Shown: piece by piece, positions 7,827 to 17,225 of the stretch
Layout of the letters: every line of letters begins with the position of its first letter
Numbering within the stretch: the first letter of the stretch is position 1
Origin: an uncultured Prevotella sp.
GTDB taxonomy: Bacteria; Bacteroidota; Bacteroidia; Bacteroidales; Bacteroidaceae
DNA: 33,082 bases
Direction of reading: 5' to 3'
Assembly (NCBI GenBank): GCA_946614175.1
Contig: CAMOGP010000004.1
Location: forward strand, 1 to 33,082
The notes under the pieces: generated by a model
The model's input: only the letters and a program-made list of their open reading frames with translations
Told to the model about the DNA's origin: nothing
Database searches by the model: none
Translations under genes and position numbers: made by a program

Positions 7827-10640
7827 GTGAATCAAGAATACATAGAAATCAAGGGTGCACGCGTCAATAATCTGAAGAATATTGACGTGCGCATTCCTCG
7901 TAATAAATTCGTTGTCATATCTGGTGTATCAGGTTCCGGCAAATCATCCTTGGCTTTCGATACTTTATATGCTGAAGGCCAGCGTCGCTATGTGGAGAGC
8001 CTAAGCAGTTATGCCCGCCAGTTTTTGGGACGTATGAACAAGCCTGAGTGCGACTTCATCCGTGGTATCCCGCCTGCCATCGCCATAGAACAGAAAGTGA
8101 TAGCTCGTAACCCACGAAGCACAGTAGGAACTTCCACTGAAATTTACGAATTCCTGCGTCTGCTCTTTGCTCGCATTGGTCGTACCTATTCGCCCGTAAG
8201 TGGTGAAGAGGTAAAAAAGCACACAACGGAGGATGTAGTGCAGAAGATGCTGGAGTTCTCTGAAGGCACAAAAATCGTTGTGATGGCGCCTATCAAGGTA
8301 CCCGAAGGCCGAACCTTTGATCAACAACTCAAGGCATTTATCCTGCAAGGTTATAGCAGGATGACATCACCAGGTGCCGCTAATGGAGAACAGTTTATTC
8401 GCATCGATGACTATTTGGACTCATTCTCTGCGTCAGAACCCAACGATAAGTCCTTTCTTGTTATCGACCGTTTGTCATCTTCCAATAATAAAGAGACCAT
8501 CAGCCGACTCGTTGACTCTGCTGAAACAGCGTTCTTCGAGGGGCGCGGCGAGATGCGCCTGATGATACTGCCCTCCGGATTAAGCTATGATTTCTCAACC
8601 CGCTTCGAGGCTGATGGAATCACTTTCGAAGAGCCTACCGACCAACTTTTCTCGTTCAATTCGCCAGCAGGTGCGTGTCCTGAATGTCAGGGCTTTGGCA
8701 AAGTTATGGGTATTGACGAGCATCTGGTCATCCCCAACCCCAGTCTATCGCTCTACGATGGATGTGTGGTATGTTGGCACGGCGAGAAAATGGGAGAATG
8801 GAAAAACTGGTTCATCCGTCATGCTGCAAAAGACGACTTCCCTATCTTCGAGCCTTATTACAACCTGACTCAGCAGCAGAAAGACTGGTTGTGGCATGGT
8901 CTGCCCTCTGATCGCGGTGCAAAGGAAAAACCCTGTATTGACTCTTTCTTCCAAATGGTGAAAGAGAATCAATACAAGATTCAGTATCGTGTGATGCTGG
9001 CGCGCTATCGCGGAAAGACGACATGTCCAACCTGTCACGGCACACGTCTGAAACCGGAAGCAGAATATGTAAAAATCGACGGACGAAGCATCACGGATCT
9101 TGTACAGATGCCCGTGGTGCGTCTGAAAGAATGGTTCACGCAGCTGAAGCTCTCAGAGCACGATGCAGAGGTGGGTAAACGTCTCTTATTAGAGATTACA
9201 TCACGATTGCAATTCCTTCTGGATGTGGGACTTGGCTATCTGACGCTCAATCGTTTGTCCAACTCTCTTTCTGGTGGTGAGAGTCAGCGTATAAACCTCT
9301 GTACATCTCTTGGAAGCAGTCTGGTTGGTTCACTTTATATACTCGATGAACCCAGCATCGGATTGCACTCTCGCGACACCGACCGCCTGATTCATGTACT
9401 CAAAGAATTGCAGGCGCTAGGCAATACCGTCGTCGTGGTGGAGCATGACGAGGAGATTATACGTGCTGCCGACTACATCATCGACATAGGTCCTGACGCA
9501 GGTCGCCTAGGAGGTGAGGTCGTGTATGCAGGGAGTCCTGATGAGACAAGTGATACTGTTAAGTCTAACCGTTCTTACACACTCCAATATCTCTCTGGTG
9601 AAGAGACCATCCACGTGCCAGCGAGCCGTCGCCCATGGAATCACCATATCGATATTAAGGGGGCTCGGATGAACAACCTGCGCGGTATCAATGTAGAGAT
9701 ACCTCTCAACGTGCTCACGGTGGTAACTGGTGTATCTGGTTCCGGAAAATCCAGTCTTATCAAGGGTATCCTATACCCTGCCCTCAAGCGCCATTTGGGT
9801 GATGTCTGCGATGCCCCTGGTGAATACGGTGGACTGGCTGGCGACCTCAATGCTATCCGTCGCGTGGAGTTTGTAGACCAGAATCCTATCGGCAAGTCCT
9901 CGCGCTCTAATCCCGCCACTTACGTTAAGGCCTACGATGCCATTCGCGACCTCTTTGCCGCGCAACCTCTATCGCAACAGATGGGATTCACGCCTCAGTA
10001 TTTCTCATTTAATGCCGATGGCGGACGTTGTGACGAGTGTAAGGGTGCGGGTACTATCACTGTCGAGATGCAGTTCATGGCCGACCTCGTGCTGGAATGC
10101 GAAGCCTGTCACGGCAAGCGATTCAAACACGATATCCTAGACGTCAGATACGAAGGCAAGAATATCGATGATATCCTGAATATGACGATTACTGAGGCCA
10201 TTGAGTTCTTCAAGGCACACGGCGAGAAAACTATCGTCAACCGCCTGAAACCTCTGGAAGATGTTGGTCTGGGGTATATCAAACTGGGACAGAACTCTAG
10301 CACTCTATCGGGTGGTGAGAACCAGCGCGTCAAACTGGCCTATTTCATCGGACAGGAGAAGCTGGAGCCTACACTATTTATCTTTGACGAGCCTACCACG
10401 GGTCTGCACTTCCACGATATAAAGCGCCTCATGTCGTCACTCGACGCCCTGATAGAACGCGGACATACCGTGCTGATTATTGAGCATAATATGGATGTCA
10501 TCAAACTGGCCGACCATGTTATCGACCTCGGTCCTGATGGTGGAGACAAGGGAGGTAACCTCGTTATAGCAGGCACTCCAGAAGAAGTAGCACAATGTAA
10601 GAATAGTATAACCGGTCAATACTTAAAGCTAAAAATATGA
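7827..10640 (+). CDS. uvrA: UvrA-family excinuclease ABC ATPase, divergent paralog
   Basis: GTG start. GVSGSGKSSLAFDTLYAEGQRRYVESLSSYARQFLG; LSGGESQRINL; GVSGSGKSSLIKG; CDECKGAG..CEACHGKRF; LSGGENQRVKLAYFIGQEKLEPTLFIFDEPTTGLH. Confidence 0.92.
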   Translation: MNQEYIEIKGARVNNLKNIDVRIPRNKFVVISGVSGSGKSSLAFDTLYAEGQRRYVESLSSYARQFLGRMNKPECDFIRGIPPAIAIEQKVIARNPRSTVGTSTEIYEFLRLLFARIGRTYSPVSGEEVKKHTTEDVVQKMLEFSEGTKIVVMAPIKVPEGRTFDQQLKAFILQGYSRMTSPGAANGEQFIRIDDYLDSFSASEPNDKSFLVIDRLSSSNNKETISRLVDSAETAFFEGRGEMRLMILPSGLSYDFSTRFEADGITFEEPTDQLFSFNSPAGACPECQGFGKVMGIDEHLVIPNPSLSLYDGCVVCWHGEKMGEWKNWFIRHAAKDDFPIFEPYYNLTQQQKDWLWHGLPSDRGAKEKPCIDSFFQMVKENQYKIQYRVMLARYRGKTTCPTCHGTRLKPEAEYVKIDGRSITDLVQMPVVRLKEWFTQLKLSEHDAEVGKRLLLEITSRLQFLLDVGLGYLTLNRLSNSLSGGESQRINLCTSLGSSLVGSLYILDEPSIGLHSRDTDRLIHVLKELQALGNTVVVVEHDEEIIRAADYIIDIGPDAGRLGGEVVYAGSPDETSDTVKSNRSYTLQYLSGEETIHVPASRRPWNHHIDIKGARMNNLRGINVEIPLNVLTVVTGVSGSGKSSLIKGILYPALKRHLGDVCDAPGEYGGLAGDLNAIRRVEFVDQNPIGKSSRSNPATYVKAYDAIRDLFAAQPLSQQMGFTPQYFSFNADGGRCDECKGAGTITVEMQFMADLVLECEACHGKRFKHDILDVRYEGKNIDDILNMTITEAIEFFKAHGEKTIVNRLKPLEDVGLGYIKLGQNSSTLSGGENQRVKLAYFIGQEKLEPTLFIFDEPTTGLHFHDIKRLMSSLDALIERGHTVLIIEHNMDVIKLADHVIDLGPDGGDKGGNLVIAGTPEEVAQCKNSITGQYLKLKI

Positions 10641-11110
10641 AAGAACTCAATTGGAAACCAGTGATCATGGAATGTCAGATGGAGGAACTAAGCAGCGACG
10701 AGCAGTTCCTTCTGCAGAAAGCCATTGAATATACGAACAACAGTTATGCGAAGTATTCTCACTTTCATGTAGGAGCCGCCATACAGTTGTCCAATGGTAT
10801 CGTAATACCTGGATGTAATCAGGAGAATGCTGCCTTCCCTGCAGGAATATGCGCAGAACGTTCTGCTATCTTTGCTGCAGGTGCACAGTATCCGGAAGAA
10901 GCTATCGAGATGATTGCTATTGCAGCCCGCGAACCGGGTGGCGACCTCACCAGCGAACCCATAAGTCCGTGTGGAACCTGCCGCCAGGTCATCATTGAAA
11001 CTGAGACAAGGTTCTCCAAGCCCATGCGTATTCTACTCTACGGCAAGAACCGAATATATGTGATGGATGGCATCAAAAATCTGATGCCGCTATCGTTCAC
11101 GAAATTTTAA
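10637..11110 (+). CDS. cdd: Cytidine deaminase
   Basis: YAKYSHFHVGAAIQLSNG, FPAGICAERSAIFAAG, SPCGTCRQVI; ATGA overlap with the preceding uvrA. Confidence 0.93.
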   Translation: MKELNWKPVIMECQMEELSSDEQFLLQKAIEYTNNSYAKYSHFHVGAAIQLSNGIVIPGCNQENAAFPAGICAERSAIFAAGAQYPEEAIEMIAIAAREPGGDLTSEPISPCGTCRQVIIETETRFSKPMRILLYGKNRIYVMDGIKNLMPLSFTKF

Positions 11111-12447
11111 TAGCATCCCCACCCTTGGACAGGTGATATAGAATCCAAGTGAAAGTCGTACTTCAAATTATCCTCATCGATTAATTTGAAGTGCTTCTTT
11201 CCTTGAATAGAGTCTTTGGATGATTCCCATTTCACATTTTTAAAAAGCAGTGTATCTACTCCTTCCTCATAAGGCGTACGCAACAGTGTATTAGCAAATT
11301 GGTAGTTATAGGTGTTAAGTGTGTCCACGACAACACCCATCACCACATCCTCATCATAACCCGTCACAATACTGCTGTCGCAATTCATGCCGTATAAAGG
11401 CAATATATTACTAAAGCGGAGGGCTGCACCGCGTCCACCTACAAAGGGATAAAACTGCGCAAACGTACATCTGTTGACGTCAGCCCTTCCACCATATACC
11501 GCCAAACAATCGCCCTGTGTATTCGACAACTGACAATAACGCAGGCGAATATTCGAGTTATAGCTCACCACGCCAGCGCCTTTACAATTATGTATCACGC
11601 AATGGTCCAAATCAAGACGCCTTACATGCTCCGTATAGGTTGCTGAGTCGCAGCAGATACCATATTTCCCTGAATTACGTATCTCAGTATGCCGTAGTAA
11701 GTTGCGCGTTGACGAACTGCGGAACACCACACCACCATCATTCCCCCACTGACCACTCACACGATCATAAGGCAGATAATCAAACATATGATCCAATCTG
11801 TCACCACGCATCACCACGCTATCTGTCAACAATCGTCCATAGACCTCCAATCCTGGCCCTTCGTGGAAATACAGCGTTGTGTTACGAATCGTCAGTGTAG
11901 CAGCACTATCCACCTTCAAACCACCATACACAATAATTGGTTTCTTGCTCTCTATCAGGGTGTCCTGATGCACCACAACGTTACACATTTCCACTGCATC
12001 CCAGGTATGCCCCTGCAACACCAAAGGTTGCTCAACACCGTTCTCCAATTTAAACACAAGTCTATCCTCCACCAACTGTGGCTCTAACATCCCATTCTCA
12101 GGTGCAGTCAATTCCACGAAAACTCGGATGCTGTCACCACCTCTCACCTCCAATTCGGTGACCACTGAACCTATAGAATTATCCAAATATGCTCCATCCA
12201 CATTGACGCGGAACCCTGTCTGGTTACCTTTAGATAGTCTGACGCTCTGAAGTCGAATACCATCGTTATTGCGATTATACACCCAGAAATCATACGTTCT
12301 TGACCCCACGGTAGAAAATACAGTATCCATTTTCAGTGAGTCGACTGAAAACGATAATCGTACTGACGTACTCGTAGTAAACACGTCGTCTTCGCACCCC
12401 ACCAGGGTCATGATTATAGAAAAGAAAAATAAAATCCGTCGTATCAT
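11107..12447 (-). CDS. Lipoprotein with right-handed parallel beta-helix-like repeats, unknown function
   Basis: Lipobox IIMTLVGC; turn-rich repeats (GLKVDSAATLTIRNTTLYFHEGPGLEVYGRL...RHTEIRNSGKYGICCDSATYTEHVRRLDLDHCVIHNCKGAGVVSYNS). Confidence 0.7.
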   Translation of the reverse strand: MIRRILFFFSIIMTLVGCEDDVFTTSTSVRLSFSVDSLKMDTVFSTVGSRTYDFWVYNRNNDGIRLQSVRLSKGNQTGFRVNVDGAYLDNSIGSVVTELEVRGGDSIRVFVELTAPENGMLEPQLVEDRLVFKLENGVEQPLVLQGHTWDAVEMCNVVVHQDTLIESKKPIIVYGGLKVDSAATLTIRNTTLYFHEGPGLEVYGRLLTDSVVMRGDRLDHMFDYLPYDRVSGQWGNDGGVVFRSSSTRNLLRHTEIRNSGKYGICCDSATYTEHVRRLDLDHCVIHNCKGAGVVSYNSNIRLRYCQLSNTQGDCLAVYGGRADVNRCTFAQFYPFVGGRGAALRFSNILPLYGMNCDSSIVTGYDEDVVMGVVVDTLNTYNYQFANTLLRTPYEEGVDTLLFKNVKWESSKDSIQGKKHFKLIDEDNLKYDFHLDSISPVQGWGCY

Positions 12448-12468
12448 ATCAATAATACAACGGATTTT
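12431..12468 (-). promoter_or_regulatory. Hairpin with U-tract overlapping the start codon of the 11107-12447 gene
   Basis: Minus-strand RNA AAAAUCCGUUGUAU-UAUUGAUAUG-AUACGACGGAUUUU (14 bp with one U-G), followed by AUUUUUCUUUU; AUG at 12447-12445 lies at the 3' end of the loop. Confidence 0.7.
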
Positions 12469-12544
12469 CTTCTATTTTATTCTTTTTTCGTTCAAGAATT
12501 TCGCATTATTCTGTCTGTAAATAACGCATAAACACCTTAAAATT

Positions 12545-13489
12545 CTACAATGGTAGTTTTACATCTTTATCCATAACAAATCGGGCAACCAGCGGAAGAT
12601 GGTCACTGAAGCCAGGTTGATAACGGTAGTTTTGGAAAGTACGGAAAGGACGCTTACCACCATACAGAGGTTCATCCTCCAAAAGAAAGGGAGCATCGTT
12701 TATATAGGCTGCATCTACCTTATTATATAATAGAGGTGAAACGAATACATGATCCAGGGAATGCCACTCTCCGCGATAACGATAGGTACCAGATGCCACG
12801 CCATGAAGACCACGGGCATCACAGGTAATGTTACGCAGACCTAAAGTGCAGAGTTCCATCAAGGCTGGACTATCACAATAGTCATTAAAATCGCCCGTGA
12901 TGATGACATGTGCTGTGGGACCGAGTTCAGCGAGTTTATGCTGCAGTTGGATTACAACCTGGCGACGATTAGGTCGTGACAATCGCTCACCACCATAACG
13001 ACTAGGACTATGGACAACGAAGACGTTGAGCGTGTCTCCATTAGAACAGCAACCTCGCACGTAAAGGATATCACGTGTAGGACGCATACCAGACAATGGA
13101 GGTACCTCTAAACAGTCATAGCATAAAGGGCGGAAAATAGCAGGCTGATACAGTAAGGCCACATCAATACCACGCAAATCGGGCGACTCCGTCATCAGAT
13201 ATTCATATCCGGCATTGCGGAGCAGACTGCGATGCGTAAGGTCATGGAGAACTGTATCATTCTCTACTTCAATCAAGGCAACAAGGTCGGGCAATCCATC
13301 AGAACAAGAAAGAATTTCCTGAGCAATGCGATTCTGTTTACTCCAATAGCGTACCGATGACCAATGGTGAGTGCCATCGGGTAAAAACTCAGTGTCCTCC
13401 TTTCCTACGTCGTGGCATGTATCGAACAGGTTTTCACAGTTCAACTCCACAAGCGTGAGAAAGGAGGACAGCAGTATAGTAAGAAACAT
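12545..13489 (-). CDS. Endonuclease/exonuclease/phosphatase family protein
   Basis: VELNCENLFD, DLVALIEVEND, VIITGDFNDYCDSPAL, FSDHLPLVARFVM; N-terminal signal. Confidence 0.85.
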   Translation of the reverse strand: MFLTILLSSFLTLVELNCENLFDTCHDVGKEDTEFLPDGTHHWSSVRYWSKQNRIAQEILSCSDGLPDLVALIEVENDTVLHDLTHRSLLRNAGYEYLMTESPDLRGIDVALLYQPAIFRPLCYDCLEVPPLSGMRPTRDILYVRGCCSNGDTLNVFVVHSPSRYGGERLSRPNRRQVVIQLQHKLAELGPTAHVIITGDFNDYCDSPALMELCTLGLRNITCDARGLHGVASGTYRYRGEWHSLDHVFVSPLLYNKVDAAYINDAPFLLEDEPLYGGKRPFRTFQNYRYQPGFSDHLPLVARFVMDKDVKLPL

Positions 13490-13493
13490 CAGA

Positions 13494-15023
13494 TTAGCAA
13501 ACCTTCTCCAAACGTTTCATAATAGCAAACATAAAAATGGCCGAGATAACGCAGAGGCCAATGAATACGCTCCATACAGCCCACAAGGGAATATTACCCC
13601 AGAGGTAGCCACCGACACCGACCAGCTTATTTCCAATAGCAGTAGCCACGAACCAGCCACCCATCATCAGACCTTTGTACTTTGGAGGAGCCACCTTAGA
13701 TACAAACGAGATACCCATGGGGGACAGCAGCAACTCAGCAAAAGTAAGTATCAAATAGGTGTAGATGAGCAATTGAGGTGTGACATCAGCCACATGTACA
13801 GCTACCGACTCGCCATCAGGACCAATCTCTGTCTGAGGCATGGGAAGACCGAAAGAGGCTACAGCCATCAAACAGTAAGCCAGACCAGCAACCACCATAC
13901 CGTAGGCAATCTTACGAGGTGCTGAGGGCTCCTTACCGTGCTTTGACAACGCGCCGAAGATAGCCAGACTGACAGGGGTCAGCGCAACGACATAGAAAGG
14001 ATTGAACTGCTGGAAGATAGGAGCTGAAACAGCAACAATCTCGCCAGAGTTGCGATCGTACTGAAAAAAGAGGAAACACAAAGCCAACGCAATGACCACA
14101 GCAGAGATACCACGAGCCTTGGTTGTCTTGCTTTGGAATAGAGAGAAACCACCATAGACGATGAATATCAGAGCTACGAGGTTCCATACGTCAAAGGCCA
14201 TACCCTCAACACCAGTAGATGTCTGAGAGGTGAACTCGTCAGCGAAATAAGTCAGCGACAGTCCATTCTGATGGAAAGCCATCCAGAAGAAGATTACAAC
14301 TGCGAATACTAGACAAAGTGCTACGATACGCGCCTTGGTGTCCTCCTTTGAAAGTTCCTCTACCTGCATCTGTTCACCTTTCTTAGCCGTGCCTCCCTCC
14401 ACATGGCGGAAGGTACTGCGGAAGATGTAATAGATGGCAATAGAGAGGATGAGCGAAGCACATGCCACAGCAAAAGCGAAATGGTAGGAGTCGTTGACCG
14501 ACGTGCCCAGATTCTGTTGCGCCCACTCCATAATCTTCACTGCAGCAGTAGGTGCAAAGAGCGCACCCAGGTTGATAGCCATGTAGAAAATAGAGAAACC
14601 AGAATCGCGCTGAGCGGCATATCGACTGTCGTTGTACAAATCGCCCACCATCACCTGCAGGTTGCCCTTAAACAGGCCCGTGCCCAGTCCGATAAGAAGC
14701 AGAGCAGCCAGCATCACCACCAGCGCTACGGTGTCACCTCCAAGGGGTACGGACAAAAGCAGATAGCCTGCAAACATAATGATAATACCCGTGGTAACCA
14801 TACGACCAAAGCCAAATTTATCGGCCAGCCAACCACCTACGATAGGCAGGAAATAAACCAGCATCAGGAAATCGCTGTAGATTTCACCTGCCCAAGCAGC
14901 ATCTAGTCCATAGTTAGCACGCAAGAAAAGTGCAAAGACGGCCAACATTGTGTAGTAGCCGAATCGCTCACCAGTGTTGGCCAAAGCCAACGCATAAAGT
15001 CCTTTCGGTTGATTTTCGAACAT
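13494..15023 (-). CDS. Proton-dependent oligopeptide transporter (POT/PTR family)
   Basis: NTGERFGYYTMLAVFALFL, LPIVGGWLADKFGFG, GTGLFKGNLQVMVGDLY, GFSIFYMAINLGALFAPTAA. Confidence 0.9.
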   Translation of the reverse strand: MFENQPKGLYALALANTGERFGYYTMLAVFALFLRANYGLDAAWAGEIYSDFLMLVYFLPIVGGWLADKFGFGRMVTTGIIIMFAGYLLLSVPLGGDTVALVVMLAALLLIGLGTGLFKGNLQVMVGDLYNDSRYAAQRDSGFSIFYMAINLGALFAPTAAVKIMEWAQQNLGTSVNDSYHFAFAVACASLILSIAIYYIFRSTFRHVEGGTAKKGEQMQVEELSKEDTKARIVALCLVFAVVIFFWMAFHQNGLSLTYFADEFTSQTSTGVEGMAFDVWNLVALIFIVYGGFSLFQSKTTKARGISAVVIALALCFLFFQYDRNSGEIVAVSAPIFQQFNPFYVVALTPVSLAIFGALSKHGKEPSAPRKIAYGMVVAGLAYCLMAVASFGLPMPQTEIGPDGESVAVHVADVTPQLLIYTYLILTFAELLLSPMGISFVSKVAPPKYKGLMMGGWFVATAIGNKLVGVGGYLWGNIPLWAVWSVFIGLCVISAIFMFAIMKRLEKVC

Positions 15024-15031
15024 AATTAAAT

Positions 15032-15811
15032 TTACTTAATATTAGAATTCTTGGTTTGTGTGATATCAAAGAGATAAGTTAGTTTCACGCAGATATTATT
15101 CAGGTTGGAACGCCCGAAATAATCGCGCTTGGAGTTGTTGAAGATATCGCCCAGTCCGTAGTAATAACGACCCTCAACGAGGAAATGACCCACATTCTTG
15201 AGCGAGAATTCCAGTCCTAAGCCGGCGGCAATACCATAGTCGACCTTGCGCTGTACAGACATCGTGTCCTGAGCAATAACGGAAGATGTTCGGCCCGTAC
15301 CATCGACATAGACAGGCGTGCGGGCATCCCAGGGAAAATTCATCTTTATCTTTTCGTTAAGGAAAAAACCTACCTGCGGACCTGCCTGGACAAAGAACTG
15401 TACGCCACGGCGCTCACGTCCCCACCCCATTCGAGCCAGAACGGGAACCTGAAGATAGGTCAAATCACGCTGATATGACTCTGCGATTCCTGTTGTGGCA
15501 TTGATGACAGGCTCGTCATTCGGTGTCAAGATACGCTCCTTCCACCCTACTTGGGCATAGTTGAACTCAGCCACAATAGCACAGATACTATTGAAATATT
15601 TCTCGGATGTATAGCGCAGAGAGAGACCACCTGTGATGCCTTGATGCATATCCTGAGGAACCTCGGGCATGAAGCCAACATTACTCAACATTATACCACC
15701 ATTGAAACCGACAGAGAAATCATTGCGATGCTCGCCTACCTGTGCTACTGCCGATGCGAAACACATAATCGGCAGAAAAAAGGATAAAAACAGTCTTCTC
15801 ATCTTTACCAT
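15032..15811 (-). CDS. PorT-like outer-membrane beta-barrel protein
   Basis: Signal peptide, FSVGFNGGIMLSNVGF, YLQVPVLARMGWG, FFVQAGPQVGFFLNEKI, YGIAAGLGLEFSL; abuts the upstream LysM gene. Confidence 0.75.
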   Translation of the reverse strand: MVKMRRLFLSFFLPIMCFASAVAQVGEHRNDFSVGFNGGIMLSNVGFMPEVPQDMHQGITGGLSLRYTSEKYFNSICAIVAEFNYAQVGWKERILTPNDEPVINATTGIAESYQRDLTYLQVPVLARMGWGRERRGVQFFVQAGPQVGFFLNEKIKMNFPWDARTPVYVDGTGRTSSVIAQDTMSVQRKVDYGIAAGLGLEFSLKNVGHFLVEGRYYYGLGDIFNNSKRDYFGRSNLNNICVKLTYLFDITQTKNSNIK

Positions 15812-17149
15812 TTAGTAATTGACTGTTTCTATGGTATGATCGTCCTTATAGTGAACAAACATAAAAGCTCTATTCTGCAGTCCACCATTACCCATACGCT
15901 CAAACTTCAGAGGTGTCTGCATGGGCTGATAACCAAAACGACCTGCTGCACCATCAAAAGTCATTCCATATTTATGCAGGCCACGCAGGAAAAACAACGC
16001 ATGATCAAAGCCTGTGAGGGCAAAACGAGGCAGAGCCGACATCATCTCCTCACGGAAATACTGGCGATAAAGGGTCTGCAACCGCTGTACCTGGGGTAAC
16101 TGCGTGTTGGTATAGAAAGGCGCAGGGATATAAACATTATACTTATGGAAGTTCTCCTGCTGATACTGCGTGTACATCATCCATTCTGTATAGCCAAACA
16201 TGGCAATCTGTATAGCCGGGTTAGTGATTTTCACATCCCCCAGACGACCAAACGTGGCAATCAACTCGCGCGAACGAGCAGTATTAAGTATCACCAAATT
16301 AGGTTTGTCCTTTACAAAGGCTTTAGCGAAGTTGGCATCACTGGATTTCAGATTGGTGATGCTATAGGGTATGTCTGCAATCTCTAACTGACGACGATAG
16401 GTTGACGTGAAACTACCCTTGGTACTGGTTGAGTCGCCACAATCGATAATCACAGGATGATAGCCTTTGAAGAACTGGGCACAACGACGGGCAGTAGTCT
16501 CCGTCTGGTCATTGGGCGACTGATAGACCTGAAAAAGATTTCTGTTGGTAAATAGTTCGGGCGCGTGAATAGAAAAGGGTATGACCAAGATATTATGGTT
16601 TTTCTCTGTAAACTCGGACAACTGACTGACAAAACGAGAGTACAGGGGACCGAAAATAATATCGCAACGGGCAGCTGCGGGATCGGCTAACAGGGGCCTG
16701 ACATCGCCATCCTCAGGCAGATTCCAAGCGTGGATATCAACGGAGATACCCTCTTTTTTCAACGTATCGCAAGCCATCAGCAAACCACGGTAATACTCCA
16801 CCATTCGCTTGCCATCATTATTGACTTTATGAAGAGGGAGCATCACACCCACACGGATAGCACGCTGGCGTACATCGGTACTGAAAGTCTGACTGGCTGA
16901 CGGAGTCACTACAGACATTTCTCCTGAAGGAATATTTATCACAGAGCCTTTTTTTAACTTGTATCCAGGTTCTTCCATGCCAGGGTTAGCCTGCACCAGT
17001 TGTTCAACAGTGATGCCATACATCTTAGAAATACCATACATGGTTTCTTTTTTCGCTACTTTGTGCGTGCGAACAGACTGAGCCACAGATATATATGGCT
17101 GACAGGCGAATAATGCGATTATCAGAAAATATCTTAATAAACTTTTCAT
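15812..17149 (-). CDS. LysM domain fused to a type-1 periplasmic-binding-like domain
   Basis: LysM HKVAKKETMYGISKMYGITVEQLVQANPGMEEPGYKLKKGSVINIP; then IRVGVMLPLHKVNNDGKRMVEYYRGLLMACDTLKKEGI...IIFGPLYSRFV. Confidence 0.85.
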   Translation of the reverse strand: MKSLLRYFLIIALFACQPYISVAQSVRTHKVAKKETMYGISKMYGITVEQLVQANPGMEEPGYKLKKGSVINIPSGEMSVVTPSASQTFSTDVRQRAIRVGVMLPLHKVNNDGKRMVEYYRGLLMACDTLKKEGISVDIHAWNLPEDGDVRPLLADPAAARCDIIFGPLYSRFVSQLSEFTEKNHNILVIPFSIHAPELFTNRNLFQVYQSPNDQTETTARRCAQFFKGYHPVIIDCGDSTSTKGSFTSTYRRQLEIADIPYSITNLKSSDANFAKAFVKDKPNLVILNTARSRELIATFGRLGDVKITNPAIQIAMFGYTEWMMYTQYQQENFHKYNVYIPAPFYTNTQLPQVQRLQTLYRQYFREEMMSALPRFALTGFDHALFFLRGLHKYGMTFDGAAGRFGYQPMQTPLKFERMGNGGLQNRAFMFVHYKDDHTIETVNY

Positions 17150-17176
17150 AATACGCTATTTTTCAGTTTTCGACTA

Positions 17177-17205
17177 CAAAAGTACAAAATTATTTTGTAA
17201 CTTTG
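17177..17205. promoter_or_regulatory. Divergent -7 boxes
   Basis: TACTTTTG (-) at 17177-17184 and TAACTTTG (+) at 17198-17205; neither has a clear -33 TTG. Confidence 0.4.
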
Positions 17206-17225
17206 CATCCAAAACAAAAAGAATT

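Noticed and set aside
13371-14906. + strand ORFs of 184 and 167 aa opposite the endonuclease-family and POT transporter genes
   Set aside because: Low-complexity, His/Gln/Ser-rich translations with no recognisable domains; the opposite strand has clear conserved proteins.
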